This document shows positions 56,113-63,864 of a DNA stretch of 64,000 nucleotides, piece after piece. Under the pieces are notes generated by a model that was not told the origin of the DNA, did not search any database, and worked only from the letters and a program-made list of their open reading frames with translations. Positions within the stretch are counted from its first letter, which is position 1, and every line of letters begins with the position of its first letter. Source of the stretch: Burkholderiales bacterium (GTDB taxonomy: Bacteria > Pseudomonadota > Gammaproteobacteria > Burkholderiales > Burkholderiaceae_C); assembly GCA_016192425.1 (NCBI GenBank), contig JACPUE010000028.1, positions 62,001-126,000 on the forward strand. Direction: 5' to 3'. The translations under genes were made by a program, and so were the position numbers.

Positions 56113-56826
56113 ATGAGCACCTCCTTGCTGATGATCGAAGACGACCTGCGCCTGGCCCAGATGGTGGGTGAGTACCTGGCCCAGTCTGGCATGCAGCTCA
56201 CGCACTGCCCCGACGCCACCAGCGGTCTGAACCGCCTGCAGAGGCAAGACGGCACGCTGCCTGAGCTGGTCATCCTCGACCTCATGCTGCCCGACATGGA
56301 CGGGCTGGAGGTCTGCCGCCGCATCCGGGCCCTGCCCGGGCCGGTGGCGCAGATGCCGGTGCTCATGCTCACGGCCAAGGGCGACCCCATGGACCGTGTC
56401 ATCGGCCTGGAAATCGGCGCCGACGACTACCTGCCCAAGCCCTTCGAGCCGCGCGAGCTGCTGGCACGCATCCGCGCCATCCTGCGGCGGCACCATGCGG
56501 GCGCGGCGCCTGCGACCAACGTGCTGCGCTTCGGCACGCTGGACATCGACCGCGATGCGCGCAGCGTGTCGGTGGCTGGCCTGGCTGCCGACCTGACCTC
56601 CTACCAGTTCGACCTGCTGGTGGCGCTGGCCGAGCGCGCAGGCCGCGTGCTCACGCGCGACCAGATCATGGAAGCCGTGCGCGGGCGCGAGCTGGAGGCC
56701 TTTGACCGATCCATCGACGTGCACATGGGCCGCATCCGCGCCGCCATCGAGCAAGACCCCAAGAACCCGCGCCGCATCCTCACGGTGCGCGGCGTGGGCT
56801 ATGTGTTTGCCAAGCAGCAGGAGTGA
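56113..56826 (+). CDS. OmpR-family response regulator
   Basis: A 237-residue regulator. The receiver domain has the acidic pair E9-D10-D11, phosphoacceptor D56 in LVILDLMLPDMDG and K of LPKPFEPRELLAR (about 108). The C-terminal winged helix has D-L-T-S-Y-Q-F-D-L-L, V-L-T-R-D-Q-I-M and R-S-I-D-V-H-M-G-R-I-R, with R-G-V-G-Y-V-F at the end. RstA/CpxR-like in type. The partner kinase gene follows, separated by a family B repeat. Signal and targets unknown. Confidence 0.93.
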   Translation: MSTSLLMIEDDLRLAQMVGEYLAQSGMQLTHCPDATSGLNRLQRQDGTLPELVILDLMLPDMDGLEVCRRIRALPGPVAQMPVLMLTAKGDPMDRVIGLEIGADDYLPKPFEPRELLARIRAILRRHHAGAAPATNVLRFGTLDIDRDARSVSVAGLAADLTSYQFDLLVALAERAGRVLTRDQIMEAVRGRELEAFDRSIDVHMGRIRAAIEQDPKNPRRILTVRGVGYVFAKQQE

Positions 56827-56837
56827 CATGCGGCACA

Positions 56838-56953
56838 ACCCCCTGAGCGGCTGCGCCGCGTCCCCCTTCTCTTGCAGCGCTGCGCGCTGCGGAAGGGGGA
56901 CGCCGCCAGCGCGGCGGGGCGGCCCTTGCGCGGCGGCCCTGGCCTGGGGAGCG
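56838..56953 (+). repeat. Dispersed GC-rich palindromic repeat, family B
   Basis: CCCCCTGAGCGGCTGCGCCG, CCCCCTTCTC ... GGAAGGGGG, CGCCGCCAGCGCGGCGGGG and GGCCCTTGCGCGGCGGCC in the same order as the copies at 16106 and 30141. It occupies most of the 174-bp gap between the response regulator and sensor kinase. Confidence 0.85.
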
Positions 56954-57000
56954 TCAGTATCTTGCCCCCGTGACTGGGCACTGCACACACGGTGATCGAT

Positions 57001-58332
57001 ATGTCGATGCTCCGCTCCATCTCCCGCACCTTTTCGCAGCGGCTGTACCTGCGCATCTGGCTGGCCGTGGTGGGGGGGGTGGCGGTGCTCACGCTGGCCG
57101 TGGGCTGGGCCTGGCGGACGGCGGCCGAGCAGAATGCGCAGCGCATTGCCCCCCCGTCGCGGGAAGTGGTGCTGCGCGATCTGCAAGGCCGTGTGGTGCT
57201 GGAGGGCGTTGCCACGCGCCAGCCGCAGCATCCGTCCGAAGGCGTGCTGTACCGGCTGCAGACCACAGACGGCCAGACCTTCGAGCTGGAGCTGGAACCG
57301 CGCCAGCCCAAGCCCGAACGCCTTGACCGCATGGAGCGCCTTGACCGCATGGAACGTATGGAACGCCGCGAACGCGCCGCCGCCCTGCGCGCGCCGCCCC
57401 CGCCGCAAAGCCTGGCGTTCTGGACGCGCCCGCCGTTCGGCTTTCTATGGATGCTGGCGCTGGTGGGGCTGGCCGTGGCGCTGGGGGTGTTCCCCATCAT
57501 CCGGCGGCTGATGTCGCGCCTGGAGGCGCTGCAGCGCGGGGTGCAGCGCTTTGGCGAAGGCGACCTGGCAGCCCGTGTGCCCGTGCAAGGCAACGATGAG
57601 GTGGCCGATCTTTCGCGCCAGTTCAACGCAGCGGCTGAACGCATCGAGGCCCTGCTGCGCTCGCACAAATCCTTGCTGGCCAACGCCTCGCACGAACTGC
57701 GTTCGCCCCTGGCACGCATCCGCATGGGGCTGGAGCTGATGCAGGACGGCGCACCATCGGCCAGCGCCCGTGCCGAAATTCTGCGCAATATTGCCGAGCT
57801 CGACCAGCTCGTGGACGAAATCCTGCTGGCCAGCCGCCTGGACGCACGCGAGGCCGATGTGGGCTCGTTCGAGATGGTGGATCTGCTGGGCCTGGCCGCC
57901 GAGGAATGCGCCCGCACCGGCGCCGAGCTGGAGGCTGGCGCCCAGGCGCTCGAAGTGCACGCCATCGCCAAGCTGCTGCGCCGCGCCCTGCGCAACCTGC
58001 TGGAAAACGCCCGCCGCTACAGCGACGGCGCCGTAAGCGTCAGCCTGCACCTGCAGGGCGGCAAGGCCGAAGTACGGGTGTGCGACCAGGGCCCAGGCGT
58101 CCCGGCAGAGTTGCGCGAACGCATTTTTGAGCCCTTTTACCGCCTGCCCGGCGCCAGCGAGCGCGCCGGTGGCGTAGGCCTGGGCCTGGCCCTGGTGCGC
58201 TCCATCGCAGGGCGCCACCATGGCACGGTGCACTGCGAAAGCAATCCCCAGGGCCGCGGGGCCTGCTTTGTGCTGCGCCTGCCCCTCAGGAACCCGGCTG
58301 CCGCGCCTGCAGCGCCGAATACAGCAGCATGA
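57001..58332 (+). CDS. Two-component sensor histidine kinase
   Basis: A 443-residue membrane kinase. Two transmembrane helices (about residues 18-36 and 140-158) flank a periplasmic part of about 100 residues. HAMP (about 160-215) follows, then the H box ASHELRSPLARIRMGL with H231, the N box L-R-N-L-L-E-N-A-R-R-Y, and G boxes V-C-D-Q-G-P-G-V and G-V-G-L-G-L-A-L-V. The periplasmic segment contains an 18-bp tandem repeat giving E-R-L-D-R-M twice. A GTG at 56992 is possible; ATG 57001 is used. Its 3' end overlaps the O-antigen ligase-like gene by 47 bp. Confidence 0.92.
   Translation: MSMLRSISRTFSQRLYLRIWLAVVGGVAVLTLAVGWAWRTAAEQNAQRIAPPSREVVLRDLQGRVVLEGVATRQPQHPSEGVLYRLQTTDGQTFELELEPRQPKPERLDRMERLDRMERMERRERAAALRAPPPPQSLAFWTRPPFGFLWMLALVGLAVALGVFPIIRRLMSRLEALQRGVQRFGEGDLAARVPVQGNDEVADLSRQFNAAAERIEALLRSHKSLLANASHELRSPLARIRMGLELMQDGAPSASARAEILRNIAELDQLVDEILLASRLDAREADVGSFEMVDLLGLAAEECARTGAELEAGAQALEVHAIAKLLRRALRNLLENARRYSDGAVSVSLHLQGGKAEVRVCDQGPGVPAELRERIFEPFYRLPGASERAGGVGLGLALVRSIAGRHHGTVHCESNPQGRGACFVLRLPLRNPAAAPAAPNTAA
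57316..57351 (+). repeat. 18-bp tandem repeat in the sensor kinase gene
   Basis: Two copies of GA(A/G)CGCCTTGACCGCATG (57316-57333 and 57334-57351), differing at one base, followed by a degenerate third part (GAACGTATGGAACGC). They encode E-R-L-D-R-M twice and then E-R-M-E-R in the periplasmic region just before the second helix. Confidence 0.85.
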
Positions 58333-59575
58333 CCATGAACAGGTAGAACATGTTGCCGCTGTTGTGCGCCAAAAATGCCTGGGTCAGGCCGAAACCAAGG
58401 TACAGCACCGGCATGGACAAGCCCATCAGGTGCAAGGCCAGCCGTTCGCGCTGGGCGCGGTCTCCCGCCGGGCTGCAGGGCGCACGCCCCAGAGAGCGCG
58501 GCGTGGGCCAGAACAGCACCCACGGCACGGCGTAGAAGAACAGCAGGGCCAGCACTCCCACCACGCCGCGCTTGGCAAACAGGTCCAGCGCCTCGTTGTG
58601 CGCATGTTCATACTGCAGCACGATGGGCTGCGCCAACCCCTGCTCCACGCGGCGCCGCTTTTCCTGCCGGTAGCCCTCTTGCCCCCAACCCCACCAAGGG
58701 CGCTCCAGCCCCATGGACCAAGCCAGCCGCCAATGGTCCAGGCGCTGGCCGACCGAGCTTTGCGCATCGTTGCGATCCCAATAGCTGCTGCTTTCCGTGA
58801 ACGCCTCCTGCATCCGCTGGTGGATCTCCCGGCCGTGGGATGCCGCCGCCAGCACCAGCGACAGCGCCATGCACACGCCCAGTACCGCCAGCAGGCGCGG
58901 GCTGCGCCAGCGCGCCAGCAGCCACGCCCACAAGGGCAGCGACAGCCCCAAGGCCAGCCAGCCCCCGCGCGACTGCGACAGCAGCGATCCCAGCCCCCCC
59001 AGCAGCATGGCACCCAGCCACAGCCCCCATTGCCAGCGCGGCAGGCGGGAACCCAGAATGGCCAGCCACAGCCCGCACATCCACCCCAGCAGCAGGCTGA
59101 GGTTTCCGTACTGGATGGCGTTGGTGAAGCCGGTGGCACGCTGCGCGGAGCCCAGATCGGTCTGCGCCAAGGCCAGCAAACCGCTTCCTGCCGCCCCCAG
59201 CGCCAGGCCCCAGGCCAAGACCGCGGCCCTGGGCGGCCAGGCCATCAGGCAGCCCATGCAGAACAAGGCCAAGCCGTATTTGGCCGGACGGTCCAGGCTG
59301 CGCAGCCCTTGGGCGGCATCTGCATCCAATAGCCAGATGCAGGCCAGGCCCGCAAACGATGCCGCCAGCCACCGGGTTTGTACGGCCCATGGCCGGCCCC
59401 ACCAGGAGCGGACGCTGACCAGGCTCACCACCAGCAACAGCAAGGCCCCCCAGGAATAGCCCGAGGGCAGCCACAGCGCCACGCCAGGCACCAGAAAGGC
59501 CGCCAGCCCCGTCCAGGTGGGCCCTTGGCGCAGCAACTCCGGCACCAGCTTGGGGGGTGCAGAGGAGGACAGCAT
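58286..59575 (-). CDS. O-antigen ligase-family protein
   Basis: A 429-residue polytopic inner-membrane protein with ten or more helices and a large periplasmic loop containing R-L-D-H-W-R-L-A-W-S-M-G-L-E-R-P-W-W-G-W-G and H-A-H-N-E-A-L-D. The S-R-G-G-W-L-A and H-N-E-x-L-D motifs are those of WaaL/Wzy_C-type enzymes, which join polymer to lipid A core or glycosylate proteins. It is last in an operon with a family 2 glycosyltransferase. Ligase, polymerase and protein-glycosylase roles cannot be separated by eye. Confidence 0.85.
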   Translation of the reverse strand: MLSSSAPPKLVPELLRQGPTWTGLAAFLVPGVALWLPSGYSWGALLLLVVSLVSVRSWWGRPWAVQTRWLAASFAGLACIWLLDADAAQGLRSLDRPAKYGLALFCMGCLMAWPPRAAVLAWGLALGAAGSGLLALAQTDLGSAQRATGFTNAIQYGNLSLLLGWMCGLWLAILGSRLPRWQWGLWLGAMLLGGLGSLLSQSRGGWLALGLSLPLWAWLLARWRSPRLLAVLGVCMALSLVLAAASHGREIHQRMQEAFTESSSYWDRNDAQSSVGQRLDHWRLAWSMGLERPWWGWGQEGYRQEKRRRVEQGLAQPIVLQYEHAHNEALDLFAKRGVVGVLALLFFYAVPWVLFWPTPRSLGRAPCSPAGDRAQRERLALHLMGLSMPVLYLGFGLTQAFLAHNSGNMFYLFMVMLLYSALQARQPGS

Positions 59576-60375
59576 CAGCGCAGCACCCGCTCACTGAGCG
59601 AGTCGCGGTCGTAGTGCAGCGCGGCGTAGCGGAAGAACGCCTCCAGCGCAACGAACAGGCAGTACAGGAAACCGGCGCCACCGCACAGGATGCCCAGGCG
59701 CAGCAGGTACATGCGCAGGAACATGGCCAGCGCAGAGGCCAGCCCCCGCAGCACCCCGCCGTGCTGCCCTTCCTGGGCGCGCTTGGCGGCGCCCAGCATG
59801 GCGTATTGCGTCATCTTTTCCAGGCTGGCGCGCACCGTCTCGCGCGTGAAATGCAGCAAAGGCGAGCGAATGCGCTGCCGGGGCACGGGCTCGCCACGCA
59901 GCACGGCTTCTTCGTGCACCAGGCCGACAAAGCCCTCCAGCATGTCGCGCCGGAACAGGCGCTCTACCCAGGACTGCGCCCTGAACATGCGCAATTCGCG
60001 CCCAAAGGCCACGATGCGCCAGCGGATCGACCAGACCGCCCGCTCGCCGCGCGACACGATGTCCGAGAGTTCTTTCTGGAACGCATCGGACATGACCTCG
60101 TCCGCGTCGAGGAAGAAGATGTAGTCGCAGCGCGAATGCGCGATCAGGCGGTTGCGCTGGACGGCAAAGCCCTGCCAGTCGGCGTGTACGAACACTTCCG
60201 CACCCAGGGCACGGGCGCGCTCCACCGTGTCGTCGGTGCTGCCGCTGTCCACCACCAGCAACTGGTCGGCAAAGGCTGCGCTGCGCAGGCAGGCTTCGAT
60301 GCGGTGGGCCTCGTTGAGCGTCAGTACCGCGACCGTGAGTGTGGGCCGCAACGCAGCGGCAGTTGCCTGCTGCAT
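59575..60375 (-). CDS. Family 2 glycosyltransferase (WaaE/KdtX-like)
   Basis: A 266-residue GT-A enzyme: L-T-V-A-V-L-T-L-N-E-A-H-R-I at the start, L-V-V-D-S-G-S-T-D-D-T, and the metal-binding D-x-D in Y-I-F-F-L-D-A-D-E. The C-terminal 60 residues include hydrophobic segments (G-I-L-C-G-G-A-G-F-L-Y-C-L-F), as in WaaE-type LPS core transferases. Adjacent start and stop codons overlap (TGATG) on both sides, so the operon is tightly coupled. Confidence 0.87.
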   Translation of the reverse strand: MQQATAAALRPTLTVAVLTLNEAHRIEACLRSAAFADQLLVVDSGSTDDTVERARALGAEVFVHADWQGFAVQRNRLIAHSRCDYIFFLDADEVMSDAFQKELSDIVSRGERAVWSIRWRIVAFGRELRMFRAQSWVERLFRRDMLEGFVGLVHEEAVLRGEPVPRQRIRSPLLHFTRETVRASLEKMTQYAMLGAAKRAQEGQHGGVLRGLASALAMFLRMYLLRLGILCGGAGFLYCLFVALEAFFRYAALHYDRDSLSERVLR

Positions 60376-60581
60376 CAGTGGCCTGCGCTGACTTTCTCTC
60401 CGGCCTTGAGACGGTATTCGGTTCCGCAGTAGGGGCACATGGCGTGCCCCGTGCGCGAAACGTCCAGGAACACCCGGGGGTGGCTGTTCCACAGCTGCAT
60501 GTTTGCCTTGGGGTTGGGGCAAAAGACCCCGCCCTGGTGGTTGAGATCTTTGGCCTGCAATTCAACAACGGCTTGGGACAT
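60375..60581 (-). CDS. Small CHCC-type zinc-finger protein
   Basis: A 68-residue protein with a C-x-H and C-x-x-C layout: V-F-C-P-N-P ... W-N-S-H-P-R-V-F-L-D-V ... G-H-A-M-C-P-Y-C-G-T-E-Y-R-L. This is the zf-CHCC family, related to the NDUFS6 accessory subunit of complex I. Function in bacteria unclear. It lies between ilvE (2 bp) and the glycosyltransferase (overlap) and so is cotranscribed with both. Confidence 0.9.
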   Translation of the reverse strand: MSQAVVELQAKDLNHQGGVFCPNPKANMQLWNSHPRVFLDVSRTGHAMCPYCGTEYRLKAGEKVSAGH

Positions 60582-60583
60582 GT

Positions 60584-61522
60584 TCAGACCTTGGTGAGCC
60601 AGTGGGCATATTTCGGGTTGCGTCCGTTGACGATGTCGAAGAACGCGTTCTGGATTTTCTCGGTGATGGGGCCACGGCTGCCCGCACCGATTTCGATGCG
60701 GTCGAGTTCGCGGATGGGCGTGACCTCGGCGGCCGTGCCGGTGAAGAAGGCTTCGTCGGCAATGTAGACCTCGTCGCGCGTGATGCGCTTCTGGATGATT
60801 TCCAGGCCCAGGTCCTTGGCGATGTGGAACACGGTGTTGCGTGTGATGCCGTTGAGCGCACCGGCCGAGAGGTCGGGCGTGTAGATCACGCCGTTCTTGA
60901 TGATGAACAGGTTCTCGCCCGCGCCTTCGGACACGAAGCCCGCGCTGTCGAGCAGCAGCGCTTCGTCGTAGCCCTCGTCCGTGGCTTCCATGTTGGCCAG
61001 GATGGAGTTGGTGTAGTTGCTCACCGCCTTGGCCTGCGTCATGGTGATGTTGACGTGGTGGCGCGTGTAGCTGCTGGTCTTGACACGGATGCCGCGCTTC
61101 ATGCCTTCTTCGCCCAGGTAGGCGCCCCAGGCCCAGGCAGCGACCATCAGGTGGATGGTGTTGCCCTTGGGCGAGACACCCAGCTTCTTGTCGCCAATCC
61201 AGGTGAGCGGACGCAGGTAGCAAGACTCCAGGCTGTTGGCGCGCACGACTTCCTTCTGCACCTCGTTGACCTGCTCCATGGTGAACGGAATCTTCATGCG
61301 CAGGATCTTGGCGCTGTTGAACAGGCGCTCCGTGTGCTCCTGCAGGCGGAAGATGGCGGTGCCGTTGACCGTGTTGTAGGCGCGCACGCCCTCAAAGGCG
61401 CCGCAGCCGTAGTGCAGCGTGTGGGTCAGCACATGGATCTTGGCGTCGCGCCAATCGACCATCTGGCCGTCCATCCAGATCTTGCCGTCACGGTCGGCCA
61501 TCGAGGGAACTACAGGGCTCAT
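60584..61522 (-). CDS. ilvE: Branched-chain amino-acid aminotransferase
   Basis: A 312-residue fold-type IV PLP enzyme that makes valine, leucine and isoleucine. I-W-M-D-G-Q-M-V-D-W and H-Y-G-C-G-A-F-E-G-V-R-A-Y at the start, Y-L-R-P-L-T-W-I-G, the PLP lysine in T-Q-A-K-A-V-S-N-Y-T-N-S, and E-G-A-G-E-N-L-F-I-I are typical. First gene of an operon continuing into LPS glycosyltransferases. ATG 61522 is used; an in-frame ATG at 61501 is close to the conserved part. Confidence 0.96.
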   Translation of the reverse strand: MSPVVPSMADRDGKIWMDGQMVDWRDAKIHVLTHTLHYGCGAFEGVRAYNTVNGTAIFRLQEHTERLFNSAKILRMKIPFTMEQVNEVQKEVVRANSLESCYLRPLTWIGDKKLGVSPKGNTIHLMVAAWAWGAYLGEEGMKRGIRVKTSSYTRHHVNITMTQAKAVSNYTNSILANMEATDEGYDEALLLDSAGFVSEGAGENLFIIKNGVIYTPDLSAGALNGITRNTVFHIAKDLGLEIIQKRITRDEVYIADEAFFTGTAAEVTPIRELDRIEIGAGSRGPITEKIQNAFFDIVNGRNPKYAHWLTKV

Positions 61523-61621
61523 GGGAGGTGTCCTTTGCTTGCGGTTTCGCGAATCGTGGGATTTTAAGGCGGCGCCCCGGCATCAGACGGCAAGGGACTG
61601 ACAGGCTGCTTGCGTGACAGG

Positions 61622-63001
61622 TCAGCCCATGCCTCGCACCACGGACATGGCTTCCTCGATGCGTTCGACAGCATGGATCTCCAGCCCTTCGATGGGCTGG
61701 CGCGGCGCGTTGGCTTTGGGAATCACGGCCACGGTGAAACCCAGCTTGGCGGCTTCGCGCAAGCGCTCCTGGCCGCGGGGCGCGGGCCGTACCTCGCCCG
61801 CCAGGCCCACTTCGCCGAAAGCAATGAATCCCTTGGGCAATGCCCGGCTGCGCAGGCTGGAGGTAATGGACAGCATCACCGCCAGGTCAGCCGCTGGCTC
61901 GCTGATGCGCACCCCGCCCACGGCGTTGACAAACACATCCTGGTCGGCACAGGCCACACCCGCATGGCGGTGCAGCACCGCCAGCAGCATGGCCAGACGG
62001 TCGCGCTCCAGCCCCACCGACAGGCGCCGGGGCGAGGGGCCGCCGCCATCGACCAGCGCCTGGATTTCCACCAGCATGGGTCGCGTGCCTTCCAGCGTCA
62101 CGAGCACGCAACTGCCCGGAACGGGCTCGCTGTGCTGGCTCAGGAAGATGGCGCTGGGGTTGCTCACGCCGCGCAGCCCGCGCTCGGTCATGGCGAACAC
62201 GCCGATTTCGTTGACCGCGCCAAAGCGGTTCTTGATGGCGCGCACCAGGCGGAAGTTGGAATGCGTGTCGCCCTCGAAGTACAGCACCGTGTCCACCATG
62301 TGCTCCAGCACGCGCGGACCGGCCAGCGCGCCCTCCTTGGTCACATGGCCGACCAGCACCATGGCCACACCCGTGGATTTTGCGGCGCGTGTGAGGTGCG
62401 CCGCGCACTCGCGCACCTGGGCCACCGACCCGGGGGCAGAGGCCAGCTGGTCGGAATAGATGGTCTGGATCGAGTCGATCACCGCCACCGCCGGTTGTGT
62501 GGCCTCCACGGTGGCCAGGATTTTTTCCAGCTGGGTTTCCGCCAGCACCTGGACCTGGCTGTGCTCCAGCCCCAGGCGGCGCGAGCGCAGCGCCACCTGG
62601 GCGCCGCTTTCCTCGCCCGTGACGTACAGCGTGGGCAGTCCTGCGCGCTGCAGGGCATCGAGCGCCTGCAGCAGCAGCGTGGATTTGCCAATGCCCGGGT
62701 CGCCGCCGATCAGCACCACCCCGCCTTCGACGATGCCGCCACCCAGCACCCGGTCGAGTTCTTCGATACCACTGGCCGTGCGCGCCACCTCCGAGGCCTC
62801 GATGGACGACAGCGGCGCCACCGGCTGCGCGGCGTTCAGCGCGTGGCCATGGCCCTGCCCGTAACGGTTGCGTGCGGCGGCAGGTTCGGCCAGCGATTCG
62901 GTCAGGGTGTTCCAGGCCCGGCAGTGCGGGCACTGGCCCAGCCATTTGGGCGTGGTTCCGCCGCATTCGGTGCAGGCGTAGAGTGTTTTGTCTCTGGACA
63001 T
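61622..63001 (-). CDS. radA: DNA repair protein RadA
   Basis: A 459-residue RecA-like helicase that processes recombination intermediates. The N-terminal zinc finger is CTECGG ... CPHC, then Walker A GGDPGIGKSTLL, the KNRFG motif (AIKNRFGAVNEIG) and a C-terminal Lon-like domain with A-V-G-G-V-R-I-S-E-P-A-A-D-L-A and GEVGLAGEVRPA. Length normal for RadA/Sms. It is 99 bp upstream-to-end from ilvE on the same strand. Confidence 0.96.
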   Translation of the reverse strand: MSRDKTLYACTECGGTTPKWLGQCPHCRAWNTLTESLAEPAAARNRYGQGHGHALNAAQPVAPLSSIEASEVARTASGIEELDRVLGGGIVEGGVVLIGGDPGIGKSTLLLQALDALQRAGLPTLYVTGEESGAQVALRSRRLGLEHSQVQVLAETQLEKILATVEATQPAVAVIDSIQTIYSDQLASAPGSVAQVRECAAHLTRAAKSTGVAMVLVGHVTKEGALAGPRVLEHMVDTVLYFEGDTHSNFRLVRAIKNRFGAVNEIGVFAMTERGLRGVSNPSAIFLSQHSEPVPGSCVLVTLEGTRPMLVEIQALVDGGGPSPRRLSVGLERDRLAMLLAVLHRHAGVACADQDVFVNAVGGVRISEPAADLAVMLSITSSLRSRALPKGFIAFGEVGLAGEVRPAPRGQERLREAAKLGFTVAVIPKANAPRQPIEGLEIHAVERIEEAMSVVRGMG

Positions 63002-63077
63002 GGGACAGGGGAAAAACCTTGGCCGCCGACTATAGCGGCTGCAGCCCTGCTGCCCCAGCGCAACCCCAGAAACGGCA

Positions 63078-63100
63078 CAGCCCGTCGCAAGGACGGGCTG
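63078..63100. other. Inverted repeat between radA and the barstar gene
   Basis: CAGCCCGTC-GCAAG-GACGGGCTG, 9-bp stem. It lies in the 311-bp stretch 63002-63312, which holds no confidently assigned gene. No T run follows on either strand, so terminator function is uncertain; it could end the barstar transcript. Confidence 0.45.
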
Positions 63101-63121
63101 CGGGAGGAGCATGGCGACCGC

Positions 63122-63334
63122 TCAGGCGGCCGAGAGCCAGTACCCTGCGTTGAACGGACTGCTCATGCGCAGTGCCATGGGGGAGATGTCCACCAGCTTG
63201 TCGGTGGGCATCTTCTCGGCGCACTCGCCGCCGATGTCGATCCCCTGCACGGCGCTGGGATTTGCTTGGGCCTCGCTGGCCCGTTCTGCTTGGCCGGTGG
63301 TTGCAGAACGGGCTACAGAAAAGAATAGAAGCAC
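63122..63334 (-). CDS. Small unrecognised reading frame
   Basis: A 70-codon frame with a weak GTG start at 63334 that overlaps the barstar stop. The second half, G-I-D-I-G-G-E-C-A-E-K-M-P-T-D-K-L-V-D-I-S-P-M-A-L, has the codon use of a real gene and ends F-N-A-G-Y-W-L-S-A-A. The first half is low in quality. It may be a small gene, or the tail of a decayed one. No family was recognised. Confidence 0.3.
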   Translation of the reverse strand: MLLFFSVARSATTGQAERASEAQANPSAVQGIDIGGECAEKMPTDKLVDISPMALRMSSPFNAGYWLSAA

Positions 63335-63738
63335 CGGAACGGTATCTTGCGGTCGGCCCAGTAATCGGCCGCATCGCGGAACACGTCCAACAGCTGCTCG
63401 CGCGCTTCCTTGTCGAACTTGGCGGTGGCGGGGATCTGCTCCAGCACCACGATGAAGCCCGGCTGCGGGCCGGACTTGTGCAGCGGATCGGTCAGGCAGT
63501 CGGACAGCGCGTCGAAGTTCTTCCCGAAATGTGCGGGAAAGGTGAACTGCTGTGCGATCAGGTCCAGCACGTCCTGCTTGGACTGGGCGTGCGCCAGATT
63601 GGCATACAGGAAATGCTGCCCCAGCCGCGCGGCCGCGTCCTGCAGGTCGTGCACACGGAAGGCACGGATCGACTGCACGATGTTGGCGCGCACTCCGCGC
63701 AGCGGGTTTTCCTGGTCTTTACGAAGTGGTGTGTCCAT
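63313..63738 (-). CDS. Barstar-family ribonuclease inhibitor
   Basis: A 141-residue protein. The barstar domain starts near residue 43 with L-G-Q-H-F-L-Y-A-N-L, continues with K-Q-D-V-L-D-L-I-A-Q-Q-F-T-F-P-A-H-F-G-K-N-F-D-A-L-S-D-C-L-T-D, the signature helix (Y/F-G-x-N-x-D-A-L-x-D) and ends with Y-W-A-D-R-K-I-P-F-R-C-F-Y-S-F. Barstars bind the active site of barnase-like RNases in the cytoplasm. The preceding gene on this strand encodes such an RNase, so they are a pair. Confidence 0.88.
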   Translation of the reverse strand: MDTPLRKDQENPLRGVRANIVQSIRAFRVHDLQDAAARLGQHFLYANLAHAQSKQDVLDLIAQQFTFPAHFGKNFDALSDCLTDPLHKSGPQPGFIVVLEQIPATAKFDKEAREQLLDVFRDAADYWADRKIPFRCFYSFL

Positions 63739-63864
63739 CTCCGCTACTCTTTCTTTGAAGTCCAAAAAATGGCACCCGGGGCAATCAATGCAAGTCCCCG
63801 GGAGACTGTGGCTCGGCCATGGATCCCCAAGCACTGTGCGGGCGGACTCGCTGGGTGCAAGGGT

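Noticed and set aside
63111-63455. Plus-strand frame of 114 codons near radA
   Set aside because: Overlaps the barstar gene antisense and has low-complexity Arg/Pro/Ala composition.
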